Below are positions 35,332 to 42,784 of a stretch of DNA of 64,000 bases, one piece after another. The number at the start of each line of letters is the position of its first letter. Position 1 is the stretch's first letter. The notes beneath the pieces were generated by a model. It did not search any database, was not told the DNA's origin, and was given only the letters and a program-made list of their open reading frames with translations. The stretch covers positions 186,001 through 250,000 of the forward strand of contig JAQUXR010000001.1 of assembly GCA_028692275.1 (NCBI GenBank). The letters are read 5' to 3'. The translations under genes and the position numbers were made by a program. The stretch is from Frisingicoccus sp009929615 (lineage in GTDB: Bacteria; Bacillota; Clostridia; Lachnospirales; Lachnospiraceae).

Positions 35332-35353
35332 GGTATAATTTTAAAAAAAGGAG
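35332..35353 (+). promoter_or_regulatory. Extended -10 promoter and ribosome site of srtB
   Basis: TGgTATAAT at 35329-35337 is an extended -10; no convincing -35. The following AAGGAGG (35347-35353) is spaced 8 bases from a TTG at 35362, and fixes that non-ATG start. Confidence 0.6.
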
Positions 35354-35361
35354 GTTGTGTC

Positions 35362-36114
35362 TTGAAAAAAGTGCAAATTATCATCTTTATTTTGGCCTTG
35401 ATTTGTTTTCTGGGCAGTGCCGGATACCTCGGCAAGTATTTCTGGGAACGTCATGTCGCGGCACAGAATATGGAAGATGTTAAATCTTTACTTATAGAGG
35501 AAACCGGAGATTCGGAAGAAAGCGATGATGTTTTACTCCGATACAGTCAGCTTCACAATGAGAATCCAGACTTTGCCGGATGGATTCAGATTCCGGATAC
35601 CACCATCGATTATCCGGTGATGTATGTCAAAGAAGATAACGATACCTATCTTCATTCAAATTTCAAAAAAGAATATGATGCCGGTGGTGTTCCTTTTATC
35701 GATGGTTACTGTTCTCTTGACCCGGTCAGTGACAATCTGATTATTTATGGACATCATATGAATGACAACAGTATGTTCCAGCCTTTAATGAATTATAAAG
35801 AAAAGGACTTCTTTGAATCTCATAAGACAATTAACTTCGATACATTAACCGAAAAAGGCACCTATGTCATTGTTGCCATTGTTGTGGCCCGGGCTTTGGC
35901 AGATGATGAAGAAGGCTTCCGCTACTATGGTCATCTATCCTTTGCGGATGAAGCAGATTTTAATGATTATATGGGTAATATTCAGCAGCTTCAACTCTAT
36001 GACACGGACGAAACCGCCGTTTACGGAGATAAACTGATTACTTTGTCCACCTGTGAATATAGCCAGGAGGACGGGCGTCTGGCTGTCATTGCAAAAAAAG
36101 TTGTAAAACCTTGA
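35362..36114 (+). CDS. srtB: Class B sortase
   Basis: 250 residues starting with TTG. One N-terminal membrane helix (IIIFILALICFLGSAGYLG), then the sortase barrel with WIQIPDTTIDYPVMY, LIIYGHHMND (catalytic His), TLSTCEY (catalytic Cys) and EDGRLAVIAKKV (Arg). Class B enzymes anchor proteins with NPQTN-like or SPKTG-like signals to peptidoglycan. No substrate gene with a sorting signal is next to it. The stop codon overlaps the -35 element of the manganese riboswitch transcript. Confidence 0.93.
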   Translation: MKKVQIIIFILALICFLGSAGYLGKYFWERHVAAQNMEDVKSLLIEETGDSEESDDVLLRYSQLHNENPDFAGWIQIPDTTIDYPVMYVKEDNDTYLHSNFKKEYDAGGVPFIDGYCSLDPVSDNLIIYGHHMNDNSMFQPLMNYKEKDFFESHKTINFDTLTEKGTYVIVAIVVARALADDEEGFRYYGHLSFADEADFNDYMGNIQQLQLYDTDETAVYGDKLITLSTCEYSQEDGRLAVIAKKVVKP

Positions 36115-36140
36115 CTTTTGCAGATATATTCCTTTATAAT
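36111..36140 (+). promoter_or_regulatory. Promoter of the mntP riboswitch transcript
   Basis: TTGACT at 36111-36116 (overlapping the srtB stop codon), 18-base spacer, perfect TATAAT at 36135-36140. Confidence 0.8.
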
Positions 36141-36147
36141 GAATCTA

Positions 36148-36263
36148 TTCGTGAGGGAGTAGTTGGCATAGAATTATGCGATAAGTCAACATACTGGCAT
36201 CCGCCTGGCTTATCTTAATTAACAAGACTCATGTATGGCTTAGTCATACATGGGTCTTCTTTT
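36148..36263 (+). ncRNA. yybP-ykoY (manganese) riboswitch with terminator
   Basis: The conserved yybP-ykoY elements are present: GAGGGAGTAG at 36153, and AGTCAACATACT at 36184, flanked by pairing TTGGC/GTCAA type stems. Downstream, AAGACTCATGTATG (36224) pairs with CATACATGGGTCTT (36245) followed by CTTTTAT, an intrinsic terminator. This class senses Mn2+ and turns expression on. The next gene encodes MntP, the classic target. Confidence 0.9.
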
Positions 36264-36305
36264 ATGCCCCTTACAATACATATTAATAGATAGGGAGAAA
36301 ATAAA

Positions 36306-36875
36306 ATGGGACTTATAGAACTCTTTTTAATTGCCGTTGGACTTTCAATGGACGCCTTTGCCGTATCCATATGCAAAGGTCTGAACATGCGTCGGATGAA
36401 CTATCGTCATGCCGGAATCATTGCTCTGTTTTTCGGAGGCTTTCAGGCACTTATGCCGGTTCTTGGATGGTTTCTTGGCAAGCAATTTGAAGCTTACATA
36501 GTGAGCATTGACCACTGGATTGCTTTTGCCCTTTTAGCTATTATCGGTGCCAACATGATTCACGAAGCTCTCACTGAGGATGATGAATCCGAGGATATAG
36601 CAGATGAACACCTTGATATAAAGGAGCTTTTCCTCCTTGCCATTGCTACAAGTATTGATGCTCTGGCTGTCGGCATTACTTTTGCCTTCCTTCAGGTTCA
36701 GATTATCCCTGCTGTCTGTCTGATTGGCATTACAACATTTATTCTATCCTTTTTGGGAGTCAATATCGGCCACCGTTTTGGAAACCGTTATGAAAAGAAA
36801 GCTGAAATCGCCGGGGGTATTATCCTGATTCTTATTGGACTCAAAATACTGTTGGAGCATTTGGGGATTTTTTAA
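36306..36875 (+). CDS. mntP: Manganese efflux pump MntP
   Basis: 189 residues, six hydrophobic helices. The two internal-repeat signatures VGLSMDAFAVSICKG and ATSIDALAVGITFA carry the conserved Asp residues for Mn2+ transport. The cytoplasmic loop is acidic (EDDESEDIADEHLD). Controlled by the manganese riboswitch directly upstream, so efflux rises with intracellular Mn2+. Confidence 0.95.
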   Translation: MGLIELFLIAVGLSMDAFAVSICKGLNMRRMNYRHAGIIALFFGGFQALMPVLGWFLGKQFEAYIVSIDHWIAFALLAIIGANMIHEALTEDDESEDIADEHLDIKELFLLAIATSIDALAVGITFAFLQVQIIPAVCLIGITTFILSFLGVNIGHRFGNRYEKKAEIAGGIILILIGLKILLEHLGIF

Positions 36876-36960
36876 AATATAGATTTTACATTCTTTTAAC
36901 TTTATCTTCACATAAATCATAGACTTCTTATGAAAAAATTAATCGATTCTTTTAAACTCT

Positions 36961-36985
36961 TCGGGTATCATACCCCGTTTTTTTT
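36961..36985 (+). terminator. Short terminator-like hairpin after mntP, overlapping the sigI promoter
   Basis: CGGGTA and TACCCCG form a tight stem followed by eight T residues. The same T-run and ACCCC belong to the SigI-type promoter motif, so one DNA segment may have two roles. Confidence 0.5.
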
Positions 36986-36999
36986 AAATTGGATACGTA
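36972..36999 (+). promoter_or_regulatory. SigI-type promoter of the sigI-rsgI operon
   Basis: ACCCC (36972-36976), one base, eight T, ten bases, CGTA (36996-36999). Reported SigI promoters have a C-run -35 and a CG(A/T)A -10. The identical arrangement lies upstream of the 38856 lipoprotein gene, which argues for co-regulation and sigI autoregulation. Confidence 0.65.
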
Positions 37000-37020
37000 T
37001 ACTATACATGAGGAGATTCT

Positions 37021-37752
37021 ATGACAAACGAACATGAGATTATACAGCTGATTCTATCCGCACAAAAAGATAGTTCTGCTGCCGATTATTTAATAAATCA
37101 ATACATGCCATTTATCAGATCTGAAACATCCAAATTTCTGAAACATCCCATCATAGATGGGCAGGATGATGACGAGCTCAGTATCTCTATGTTTGCATTT
37201 TACGAAGCCATTATGGCTTACAAAAAACATAAAGGTTCTTTTTTAAATCTTGCATCTCTCGGCATCCGAAACCGGTTGATTGATTTTTATCGAAAAGAAA
37301 AACGGCACACCGGAAATCTTTCTTTGGACCAGCCTGCTGATTCTTCGAATGAAGCTGATACAATTGCTGATTCTATAGCAAGTCCTAAGAGTGATGTTGA
37401 TGACATGGTAAATATCTCCGCTGCAAATCAGGAACTGACAAAATATGCAGCAGAGCTTAAGGAATTTGGACTCAATCTGAGCGATATTGCAGACAATTGC
37501 CCGAGCCAGGAACGAACCTATCAGGCATGTATGCAAGTCTTGCAGTATGCAAAATCCCATCCGGATATATTTGACAGCCTGCTGCAAAGCAAAAAACTTC
37601 CAATCAGTCAATTAACCCTCGGGTCCAGTATTAAAAAAAAGACCTTGGAACGGCATCGCAAATATATTGTTGCAATCTTACTCGCCTATACAAATGGCTT
37701 TGAAATCATTCGCAGCCACTTACATCAAATTCAACGGGAAGGGGGTAAATAA
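37021..37752 (+). CDS. sigI: RNA polymerase sigma factor SigI
   Basis: 243 residues with a GAGGAG site. Sigma-70 region 2 is visible in DYLINQYMPFIRSETSKFL...DDELSISMFAFYEAIMAYKKHKGSFLNLASLGIRNRLIDFYRKEKRH, the typical SigI N-terminus; the C-terminal half (LSDIADNCPSQERTY...KKTLERHRKYIVAILLAYTNG) is the SigI-specific DNA-binding domain. SigI alternative factors respond to heat or extracellular polysaccharides. rsgI follows 2 bases later. Confidence 0.92.
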   Translation: MTNEHEIIQLILSAQKDSSAADYLINQYMPFIRSETSKFLKHPIIDGQDDDELSISMFAFYEAIMAYKKHKGSFLNLASLGIRNRLIDFYRKEKRHTGNLSLDQPADSSNEADTIADSIASPKSDVDDMVNISAANQELTKYAAELKEFGLNLSDIADNCPSQERTYQACMQVLQYAKSHPDIFDSLLQSKKLPISQLTLGSSIKKKTLERHRKYIVAILLAYTNGFEIIRSHLHQIQREGGK

Positions 37753-37754
37753 AA

Positions 37755-38729
37755 ATGGACTATTTAGTTATGGAATGTCATCGCGGTTATGCTGTCGTTT
37801 TAGATAACGCCGGTCATTTCATCAAAGTTGCCAATCTATCCTACACCGTTGGGCAGACCGTTCATTCTGTTATTGAAATGGAAAGACCCGAATCAGTTAT
37901 TGATTTTTCAACTTATAAAAAGCAGTTCATTTCCATTGCCTCGGCGGCCGCATGCCTGTGTCTTCTTATCCTCAGTGCATGGCAGTTCCTGTTTATATCC
38001 TACGGAACTGTGCGAATGCAAATAAATCCAGATGTGGAAATCAGCGTCAACCGCCTTGATTATGTTATTGCAATTGAAGGCAGGAATGAAGACGGCAAGG
38101 CATTAATCGAAGGCTATAAATATTCCTTCAAAAAACTAACTACTGTTTCCAATGAATTGACCGACCTGGCTGTGGCCGGAGGCTACTTATCTGACGGCGG
38201 TAAAGTTCGGGTGACTGTAAGCTCTTCTCATGAAAAATGGCAAACAAAAACAGAATCCACTCTGATAACCGAATTAAAACTTCATTTAGGTGACAGCATT
38301 ATAGTCACTACTGAAGAAGACGATTCCTCTCCGGAAGAAACCGCTCCGGCTGCGGTGGCTCCAATCGCCCCTGCTGTAACAGAGCCCGTTGTCACTGAAA
38401 CCCAGCCTGTTCAGAGCGAAGCTCCTATTCATAGCAGCAGTGTTCCTGTCAATGATGATAATGATGATTTGGACGATGGACCTGATGACGATGTCAACGA
38501 CTTCGATGATGGGGCCGACAGCTTCGATGACGGGGCCGGCGACTTCGATGATGGTGTCGATGACCTCGATGATGCCGGGGCTGGCAGCTTCGATGACAAC
38601 GGGGCTGGCAACTTCGATGATGGGGCCGGCGACTTCGACGATGGTGTCGATGACCTCGATGACGGCGAAGCCGGCAATCCAGATGAGGGTGCTGATGACC
38701 TCGATGACGATGACCAAATTGATGATTAA
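37755..38729 (+). CDS. rsgI: RsgI-type transmembrane anti-sigma factor with acidic extracellular tail
   Basis: 324 residues. The cytoplasmic RsgI N-domain (DYLVMECHRGYAVVLDNAGHFIKV) binds SigI; a single helix spans ~58-82; the juxtamembrane domain starts MQINPDVEISVN, containing the Asn91-Pro92 pair where autoproteolysis has been reported in Clostridium RsgI proteins. After a Pro/Thr/Glu linker (~205-230) the tail is made of DDG/FDDGAGD/DDLDD repeats to the end. Known RsgI proteins often end in carbohydrate-binding modules; here the sensor is replaced by an Asp/Gly-rich segment that could bind divalent cations or wall polymers (inference). Confidence 0.9.
   Translation: MDYLVMECHRGYAVVLDNAGHFIKVANLSYTVGQTVHSVIEMERPESVIDFSTYKKQFISIASAAACLCLLILSAWQFLFISYGTVRMQINPDVEISVNRLDYVIAIEGRNEDGKALIEGYKYSFKKLTTVSNELTDLAVAGGYLSDGGKVRVTVSSSHEKWQTKTESTLITELKLHLGDSIIVTTEEDDSSPEETAPAAVAPIAPAVTEPVVTETQPVQSEAPIHSSSVPVNDDNDDLDDGPDDDVNDFDDGADSFDDGAGDFDDGVDDLDDAGAGSFDDNGAGNFDDGAGDFDDGVDDLDDGEAGNPDEGADDLDDDDQIDD
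38508..38711 (+). repeat. Asp/Gly-coding repeats in rsgI
   Basis: Tandem-like copies of a FDDGAG/DFDDG/VDDLDD unit. The segment GCCGGCGACTTCGA recurs 90 bases apart (38535 and 38625) within a nearly identical ~50-base block, indicating a recent internal duplication. Such repeats can vary in copy number between strains. Confidence 0.8.
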
Positions 38730-38778
38730 TTTAGAATTCCTCTACTTCATTTTGAATTAGAGGAATTTTTTTATTGCG

Positions 38779-38806
38779 ACCCCCTTTTTTTTCATATTGC
38801 TCCGTA
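38779..38806 (+). promoter_or_regulatory. SigI-type promoter of the RsgI-like lipoprotein gene
   Basis: ACCCC (38779-38783), one base, eight T, ten bases, CGTA (38803-38806): element for element the same spacing as the motif before sigI. No sigma-A promoter is apparent here. Confidence 0.65.
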
Positions 38807-38855
38807 TTCTATTATTGTAATCATAAAAAATAATTTTTAAAAAGGAGAAATCAAT

Positions 38856-39947
38856 ATGAAAAATATGAAATCAAAAACAATGTTAATCACAGCAGCTACT
38901 TTATTAACCCTCTCAGCAATAACCGGGTGTGGTGCCACAACTTCCGCTTCCAGAAATGTTACTCAGACAACGGATACTGCTTCCACTGCAGCTGTTGGAA
39001 CGGTCTTATTAAGTGTAAATCCTGAAATTGAAGTAGAATACGATAAAGCAGGAAAAGTTGTTCGCCTTGAAGGTATCAACGATGATGGTCAGGGCATCGT
39101 TTCCCAATATGCGGACTATACCGGAAAGGATTGTTCTGCTGTTGTAGATGATTTAGTCGATGATATTTATGAAAATGGCTACCTTGAAAACCAATTAGAT
39201 GGAAAAGAAAAAAACATCATTGTAAAATTGGAAAAAGGTTCTGAACTACCAGATGATACCTTCCTTGATGATATTAGTAACAGTGTCCAGCAGGCTGTCG
39301 CTTCAAACCAGGGGACTTCCGCAGTCGTACCAGTAAAGACAGATGATTTAGATGATAGCGGTCTTATCAGCTTAGAAGCTGCCAAGAAAATTGTATTAGC
39401 TCAGGTTGGTTTAGACGAAGCCACCTTTACAAATCGTGAATATAAACTAGATGACCACATCTATGAATTTGAATTTACCGCAAATGGTATCGAATATGAA
39501 TATGAAGTCAATGCATATAACGGAAAAGTCCTTGAAGCCGATTATGAATCCAATGATGATTGGAAGGATATGGATGATGCTAACGATGACCAGGACGACA
39601 GTTTTGATGACGATACTAATGATGACCAGAACGACAGTTTTGATGACGACGGTTTTGATGATGATACAAACGATGACTGGGATGATGACTATGACGATGC
39701 AGCCGATGACAACTGGGATGACGGATATGACGATGCAGCCGATGACAGCCGGGATGACGGATATGACGATGCAGCTGATGACAGCTGGGATGACGGATAT
39801 GACGATGCAGCTGATGACAGCTGGGATGACGGATATGACGATGCAGCCGATGACAGCTGGGACGACGGATATGATGACGATAGCTATGACGATGCAGCCG
39901 ATGATGATTATGATGAGGTTTCAGATGATGATGGTGATGATGATTAA
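38856..39947 (+). CDS. Lipoprotein with RsgI-like juxtamembrane domain, PepSY domain and acidic repeat tail
   Basis: 363 residues. A signal peptide ends in a lipobox (AITGC, Cys25). Residues ~48-130 (VLLSVNPEIEVEYDKAGKVVRLEGINDDGQGIV) align with the RsgI juxtamembrane domain of the preceding gene, including the Asn55-Pro56 pair, but there is no sigma-binding or transmembrane part. Residues ~160-230 (LISLEAAKKIVLAQVGLDEATF...YEVNAYNGKVLEADYES) match PepSY. The rest is an Asp-rich tail with repeats of DDSWDDGYDDAA. It is probably anchored outside the membrane and under SigI control. A decoy, co-sensor or effector role are all possible; function unknown. Confidence 0.85.
   Translation: MKNMKSKTMLITAATLLTLSAITGCGATTSASRNVTQTTDTASTAAVGTVLLSVNPEIEVEYDKAGKVVRLEGINDDGQGIVSQYADYTGKDCSAVVDDLVDDIYENGYLENQLDGKEKNIIVKLEKGSELPDDTFLDDISNSVQQAVASNQGTSAVVPVKTDDLDDSGLISLEAAKKIVLAQVGLDEATFTNREYKLDDHIYEFEFTANGIEYEYEVNAYNGKVLEADYESNDDWKDMDDANDDQDDSFDDDTNDDQNDSFDDDGFDDDTNDDWDDDYDDAADDNWDDGYDDAADDSRDDGYDDAADDSWDDGYDDAADDSWDDGYDDAADDSWDDGYDDDSYDDAADDDYDEVSDDDGDDD
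39705..39900 (+). repeat. 36-base tandem repeat coding DDSWDDGYDDAA
   Basis: Four nearly exact 36-base copies at 39705, 39741, 39777 and 39813, plus a diverging fifth. Differences are mostly third-position or single codon changes (AAC/AGC, TGG/CGG), showing recent expansion and selection for the acidic pattern. Confidence 0.9.
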
Positions 39948-39966
39948 TTTTCCACCTGTTTCAACA

Positions 39967-40007
39967 GAGAAAGCCGGATACTTTTTAAGTACCCGGCTCT
40001 TCTCTTA
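39967..40007. terminator. Terminator after the acidic lipoprotein, facing the PsiE-like gene
   Basis: GAGAAaGCCGGaTACTT pairs with AAGTAcCCGGCtCTTCTC; flanks are T/C-rich on the plus strand. Serves the convergent ends. Confidence 0.65.
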
Positions 40008-40012
40008 TTATC

Positions 40013-40429
40013 TTATTCTGCCAGTTCTTCCTGTACAGGCGTATCCTCGTCGCCTTCCCGGTGGAATGGTGTAAACAGAAACTTTCGAATTGTAAAGAGC
40101 ACTGCTATACACAGTACACCCACAAGCCACTCCCGCATTTCCAGATGATAGACAATCACATGTCTGGAAAGGGCAAATATCAACACTTCAATAACATTAT
40201 CCGGTGTATGGCGCACAAGCATTTTGACGAATTCGACACCAACAACCAAATTCAGGGCATTCTGTAAAAATGTTGTCAATGCCTCCGCCTGGTTAAAATA
40301 TCCCGGCTGTGCTACTTCAACAACAAGCTTTACAGCCAAAATCAGTATGACAATATCTATGGATATCGCAAAAAATATTTCAATATATGTAGCCAGTTTG
40401 TATATTCTATTCTGTATTTTTTCTTTCAT
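40013..40429 (-). CDS. PsiE-like (phosphate-starvation-inducible E) membrane protein
   Basis: About 138 residues from the ATG at 40429 (AAGGAG 8 bases upstream). Four hydrophobic helices; ALNLVVGVEFVKMLVRHTPDNVIEVLIFALSRHVIVYH is typical of the PsiE family. The cytoplasmic tail is acidic (EGDEDTPVQEELAE). Function is unknown. Follows the dus gene by about 19 bases. Confidence 0.75.
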   Translation of the reverse strand: MKEKIQNRIYKLATYIEIFFAISIDIVILILAVKLVVEVAQPGYFNQAEALTTFLQNALNLVVGVEFVKMLVRHTPDNVIEVLIFALSRHVIVYHLEMREWLVGVLCIAVLFTIRKFLFTPFHREGDEDTPVQEELAE

Positions 40430-40448
40430 TCGGTCGCTCCTTATAGTC

Positions 40449-41411
40449 TTAATTCGGTCTGAATCCGCCATCTTTCAAGAGTTCCTGTTCTTCAAACAGG
40501 GCATCAACAATAGTGTCATAATCTTTCAGCCGCTGTGCCTTTCGTATCTTCTTTCCATACTTTTTGGAATCTGTAAAAAGACAAATCATATAGTTCCATA
40601 GTTCTTTCATTTTATAGAGCAGATTGATATCCCCATAAAGCATTTCCTTATAATCCGCATAGACTCTGTCGTGAAACTTTCGTATCAGCGCTTTGTCCAC
40701 TTCCGTTTCACCACCCCGAAGAATATTCAGCAATGCCGGATTAGCCACAAGTCCACGGCCTATCATCACACAATCTAACTCCGGAAATGTGCTGCAGACT
40801 TTTTCATAGTCTTCTTTCACAAAAATATTCCCATTATAACAGACAGGACACCGGCTTTTTTCCATTCCCAGCCGAAACATCTCATAATCCGGCATTCCCT
40901 TATAATAATCCTCTCTGGTCCTTGGATGAATAATCAGCTCTTCCAGGGGATACTGGTTATAAATATCCAGGAGAGCATCAAATTCCTCACTGCTGTCCTT
41001 GCCCAGACGGGTCTTGATGGAAATCTTCATCTCCGCCTTACTGTAAATCTCATCTAAGAAGGCATTGAGCTTGTCCTGAAATGCAAGAAATCCTGCACCC
41101 CGTCCCTTTGCTACAACCGTACCCGAGGGACAGCCAAGGTTTAGATTAATCTCTGTGTAGCCCATTTCTCCAAGCTGTTTTTCTGTATAGATAAATTCCT
41201 CTGCCCGGTTTGTTAAAATCTGAGGCACAATGACCGGGCCATGATTATTCTCTGGCAGAACATCTTTCAATGCCTTTGATTTTAACGAACTGTTCAGTCC
41301 CGGTGTGATAAATGGTGTAAAATATTTATCCGCCGGACGAAAGTAATCATACTGGGCATTTCGAAAGACATAACCCGTAATTCCCTCAAGGGGGGCCAAA
41401 TAAAACTTCAT
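40449..41411 (-). CDS. tRNA-dihydrouridine synthase family protein
   Basis: 320 residues. TIM-barrel FMN enzyme: APLEGITGYVFRNA, INLNLGCPSGTVVAKGRGAGFL with the catalytic Cys, IKTRLG, LIIHPRTREDYYKG, NGNIF and IGRGLVANPAL. It reduces uridine to dihydrouridine in tRNA. Somewhat divergent from DusB (VVAKGRGAGFL for KVVKKGAGSAL), so the target uridine is not assigned. Confidence 0.92.
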   Translation of the reverse strand: MKFYLAPLEGITGYVFRNAQYDYFRPADKYFTPFITPGLNSSLKSKALKDVLPENNHGPVIVPQILTNRAEEFIYTEKQLGEMGYTEINLNLGCPSGTVVAKGRGAGFLAFQDKLNAFLDEIYSKAEMKISIKTRLGKDSSEEFDALLDIYNQYPLEELIIHPRTREDYYKGMPDYEMFRLGMEKSRCPVCYNGNIFVKEDYEKVCSTFPELDCVMIGRGLVANPALLNILRGGETEVDKALIRKFHDRVYADYKEMLYGDINLLYKMKELWNYMICLFTDSKKYGKKIRKAQRLKDYDTIVDALFEEQELLKDGGFRPN

Positions 41412-41430
41412 CTATTTCTGTTCTCTCTTT

Positions 41431-42783
41431 CTATATCAGTTTTTTCTTCATCCATTTTCCCTGGCGATAACGCAGATAGTTTACTGCATATCCTGCAAAC
41501 CATCCGACGGGTATAGAGTACCACACAGCTGCCGGACCAAGCAAGTCATTTAAGCCGTAGGCACATACAACCCTGGCAATCAAATTAATGACGCTCGCGA
41601 CGAGAAACCATACAATGTCCCCGGAACCTCGAAGAACAGAGCCCGTAACCATAAGCAATCCCAAAAGAAAATAGGTCAGACTGACAACTGTCAGATATTC
41701 CAGACCTGTTTCCATCGCTTTCCCGGCACCACTCTCCAGGAAAAAGCCCAGAAACATGGAGCCAAACAGACGAATAATAACAAATACTATCAGATTAATC
41801 GCAAAGATCATCGGATAGCTTGCCCGATAACCTTCCCGAACCCTTTCCTGTTTCATCGCACCTATATTCTGTGCTGTAAAAGTGGACATGGCATTCCCCA
41901 CCGCCTGCATCGGCATAATAGCTACCGAATCAATCTTTTGAGCCGCCGCATATCCGGCGACCACTGAAGAACCATAGGGATTGATAACTGCCTGTACCAG
42001 CAGCATACTCACAGATACAATGGATTGTTGAATAATAGAAGGTACAGCCACCCTGGTCATCAATACAAGCAATTCAATACTGTACCATCGATTTCCCACA
42101 GCCGTTTCCTCATCTTCATTGACTTCCATTTTTAAAAGACGATACATCAGAACCGCCAGCGAAAGCAAGGCTGCAATGCCCTGAGCAATCAGAGTCGCCA
42201 GTGCCACACCTGCAACACCCATGTGAAACTGAAGTACCAGCCACAAATCCAGGCCAATATTTGTCAATGAGGAAAAAATCAAAAATCTCAGAGGTGTTCT
42301 GGAATCTCCCAGGGCGTTAAAAATTGACGATAACGCATTATACATAAATAAAAAAGGAATGCTCAAAAAATAGATTCCAAGATATGTACTTGCATCCGAA
42401 AAAATATTTTCCGGTGTCCTTAATAATTGAAGCAGACCATTCTTAACAATGAGGCCTAAGCCGCCCCATAAAAAACTCAATACCAAAAATGTAATCAAGG
42501 CCGTTGAAACAGCCCTTTTCATCTCCCTGATTCTTTTGGCTCCAAATAGCTGGGATATGATAACCGATGCCCCCATTGAAGCACCAATGGCAACAGCAAT
42601 AAAAAGCATTGTCACCGCAAATGTGGAACCTACAGCTGCCAAAGCATCTTCTCCGACAAAATGGCCCACGATAACGGAATCTACCAGACTATATAATTGT
42701 TGAAATAAATTTCCTAAAATCATAGGAACCGCAAAGACAAGTAAAGTCTTTGCGGGTTTCCCACGAGTCATATCCTGTTCCAT
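41431..42783 (-). CDS. MATE family efflux transporter
   Basis: About 450 residues, 12 helices. ILGNLFQQLYSLVDSVIVGHFVGEDALAAVGS is the family N-terminus, and QNIGAMKQERV begins the second half. It is a DinF/NorM-type exporter using Na+ or H+. Starts near 42783 with little ribosome site; ATG at 42771 (MTRGKPAKT), with GGAACAGG before it, may be the real start. Overlaps nothing but touches the upstream reductase stop. Confidence 0.9.
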   Translation of the reverse strand: MEQDMTRGKPAKTLLVFAVPMILGNLFQQLYSLVDSVIVGHFVGEDALAAVGSTFAVTMLFIAVAIGASMGASVIISQLFGAKRIREMKRAVSTALITFLVLSFLWGGLGLIVKNGLLQLLRTPENIFSDASTYLGIYFLSIPFLFMYNALSSIFNALGDSRTPLRFLIFSSLTNIGLDLWLVLQFHMGVAGVALATLIAQGIAALLSLAVLMYRLLKMEVNEDEETAVGNRWYSIELLVLMTRVAVPSIIQQSIVSVSMLLVQAVINPYGSSVVAGYAAAQKIDSVAIMPMQAVGNAMSTFTAQNIGAMKQERVREGYRASYPMIFAINLIVFVIIRLFGSMFLGFFLESGAGKAMETGLEYLTVVSLTYFLLGLLMVTGSVLRGSGDIVWFLVASVINLIARVVCAYGLNDLLGPAAVWYSIPVGWFAGYAVNYLRYRQGKWMKKKLI

Positions 42784-42784
42784 A

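Noticed and set aside
38286..38717. Long antisense frames opposite the rsgI repeat region (Ile/Val-rich and Ser/Pro-rich)
   Set aside because: Repeated GAT/GAC codons make stop-free antisense frames; no ribosome sites, low-complexity products.
39705..39900. CRISPR-like regular 36-base repeats
   Set aside because: No unique spacers; the units are contiguous and encode DDSWDDGYDDAA in frame.
39451..40074. Plus-strand Met/Thr-rich frame overlapping the acidic lipoprotein
   Set aside because: It is the +1 frame of the GATGAC repeats; no start signal.
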